NCBI GenBank assembly: GCA_964461045.1
Contig: CAYWSJ010000004.1
Location: 1-64,000, forward strand
Origin: JAGXLC01 sp964461045
GTDB lineage: Bacteria > Bacteroidota > Bacteroidia > Bacteroidales > UBA12077
Length of the DNA stretch: 64,000 nt
Direction of reading: 5' to 3'
Below the pieces are notes generated by a model. The model was given only the letters and a program-made list of their open reading frames with translations. It had not been told where the DNA came from and searched no databases. Shown one piece after another: positions 63,051 to 64,000 of the stretch (its first letter is position 1; every line of letters begins with the position of its first letter). A program made the position numbers and the translations under genes.

Positions 63051-64000
63051 ATGAATAAAAGTTTACTTATGGGCAGAAGAAAATTTGATATTGGTTTAAT
63101 CCTGTTAATAGCATTCTTAACTATATTAACATTTCAACGATGTGCAAAGGTTGTTGCTCCTACCGGAGGAGCAAGAGATACGATTCCACCTGTTCCTCTT
63201 GAATCTGAACCTCCAAACTATTCCACTAATTTTGATTCAAAAGAAATTGAAATTGAGTTTAATGAATTTCTTCAGTTCGATAAAATGCAACAACAGTTTA
63301 TTGCTTCTCCTCCTTTCGAAGAAGATCCGGAAATCAATTTAAAGGGCAAGGAAGTTGAAATTAAGCTTTGGGGAGCATTAGACGGGAATACTACTTACAC
63401 ACTCAATTTTGGAAATGCAATTCAGGATTTTACAGAAGGCAACCCTATAAAGAATTACAGGTATGTGTTTTCGACTGGTGATTTTATTGATTCTATGGCT
63501 ATTGCCGGAGTGGTTAAAGAGGCTTTAACCCATAAACCTGTTGAAGATGCTTTGGTAATGTTGTATGATAATCTTTCGGATTCTATTCCATACAGGGAAA
63601 TTCCAAATTACGTTTCAAGAACAGATGAAGAAGGCCAATTTTTAATAACAAATATCAGGAAGGATACTTTTAAACTTTTTGCAATCCAGGAAAAGAATAA
63701 TAATTATTTGTATGATAGTTATTCAGAAAAGATTGCATTTACAGATACATTGATAACTTTTGAAGAAAAATTATTTGAGGAATACGATACTCTCTATGTT
63801 CAAAACGATTCAATACAGTTAAAGGATAGCATTATAGATACAGTTAAGTTCAGATCTTATTATGATTATCCTGTAAAACAATATGCATTGAGGTTGTTTG
63901 AGGAAGATAAAGGGGAACAGTACCTCAAATCTTCGAGCCGGCCTGAGGCTTTTAAAGTGGACATTTATTTTAACAGGCCGGTCAGAGATAGTTTAAAAGT
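63051..64000 (+). CDS. Ig-like (SbsA/Big_5-type) envelope lipoprotein, 3' end outside window
   Basis: The frame is open from 63051 to the window edge without a stop (316 codons). ATG 63051 gives the longest form; ATG 63069 (MGRRKFDIGLIL) fits the signal better and a possible promoter box at 63041-63048 favours it. The signal segment ends near FQRC, a probable lipid Cys though the lipobox is not classic. Then PTGGARDTIPPVPLESEPP, an Ig-like domain (KEIEIEFNEFLQFD, LDGNTTYTLNFGNAI, about 60-145), and a carboxypeptidase-regulatory-like beta-sandwich (IAGVVKEALTHKPVEDALVMLYD, shortened; from about 150). This is a common Bacteroidota surface or periplasmic family of unknown function. Confidence 0.82.
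   Translation, partial: MNKSLLMGRRKFDIGLILLIAFLTILTFQRCAKVVAPTGGARDTIPPVPLESEPPNYSTNFDSKEIEIEFNEFLQFDKMQQQFIASPPFEEDPEINLKGKEVEIKLWGALDGNTTYTLNFGNAIQDFTEGNPIKNYRYVFSTGDFIDSMAIAGVVKEALTHKPVEDALVMLYDNLSDSIPYREIPNYVSRTDEEGQFLITNIRKDTFKLFAIQEKNNNYLYDSYSEKIAFTDTLITFEEKLFEEYDTLYVQNDSIQLKDSIIDTVKFRSYYDYPVKQYALRLFEEDKGEQYLKSSSRPEAFKVDIYFNRPVRDSLK

Noticed and set aside
1..64000. Mobile element, prophage or defence island
   Set aside because: No transposase, integrase, phage or nuclease-defence genes and no terminal repeats were seen.

Overview
The window is a chromosomal segment of an AT-rich Bacteroidota bacterium, probably a marine or anaerobic member of Bacteroidia. The evidence is as follows. 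Secreted proteins end in type IX secretion (T9SS) sorting domains, of type A at the left edge and type B on a 2958-residue protein. A PorP/SprF-like protein follows the giant protein. Many small families are typical of the phylum (DUF4296, DUF6427-like, a CzcA pump fused to a TolC-like domain, a MetRS with an STS-type signature loop). TAnnTTTG promoter boxes recur upstream of genes. I found no rRNA, tRNA, CRISPR array, insertion sequence or prophage gene. No gene-free stretch is longer than about 240 bases.

Layout. 1-3060: end of a T9SS-exported SprB-repeat protein, purD and a membrane protein, closed by a two-way terminator. 3100-14330 (minus): the most unusual part, a tightly packed run of ten genes. 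In transcription order it encodes CheR, a second CheR-like protein whose SAM pocket is eroded, CheB without a receiver, a membrane GAF protein, a SpoIIE/PP2C phosphatase with GAF and PAS sensors (SiaA-like), a SiaB-like kinase, a SiaC-like phosphoprotein, a 1027-residue ABCG-type transporter with an N-terminal TerB-like domain, a lipoprotein and a secreted protein. This looks like a SiaABC partner-switching module in which the usual diguanylate cyclase output (SiaD) is absent and an ABC transporter sits next to the switch protein. 14463-16127: a lone NodU-type carbamoyltransferase, divergent from that operon. 16228-20850: a heavy-metal/copper island (DUF302, HMA-AraC regulator, SHOCT peptide, HMA chaperone, CopA ATPase, secreted HMA protein). 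20884-22645: a two-gene unit of an unknown protein and a LuxE-type acyl-protein synthetase-like protein.

22661-33633 is mostly housekeeping: C1 peptidase, DUF502, MmcQ/YjbR, YraN, LD-carboxypeptidase, metG, patatin, cysS, VanZ, rbfA and a LolC/E-type permease. 33869-43728 holds the giant adhesin-like protein, with twelve gap-free 91-residue units, followed by its likely secretion partner. 43827-47270 has a DUF4296 lipoprotein, an amidohydrolase fold that has lost its metal ligands, a radical SAM enzyme and a glycosyltransferase. 47251-55299 has a PAP2-like protein, rpoN, asnS, an unknown protein, a stress protein, ispD and an acyl-CoA ligase. 55421-62941 has a coiled-coil membrane protein and a CzcA-type RND efflux pair, then lgt. 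The right edge is the start of an Ig-like-domain envelope protein that runs out of the window.

All family calls come from reading motifs and overall protein layout; no search was run. Promoter calls rest mostly on the -7 box alone and are tentative.
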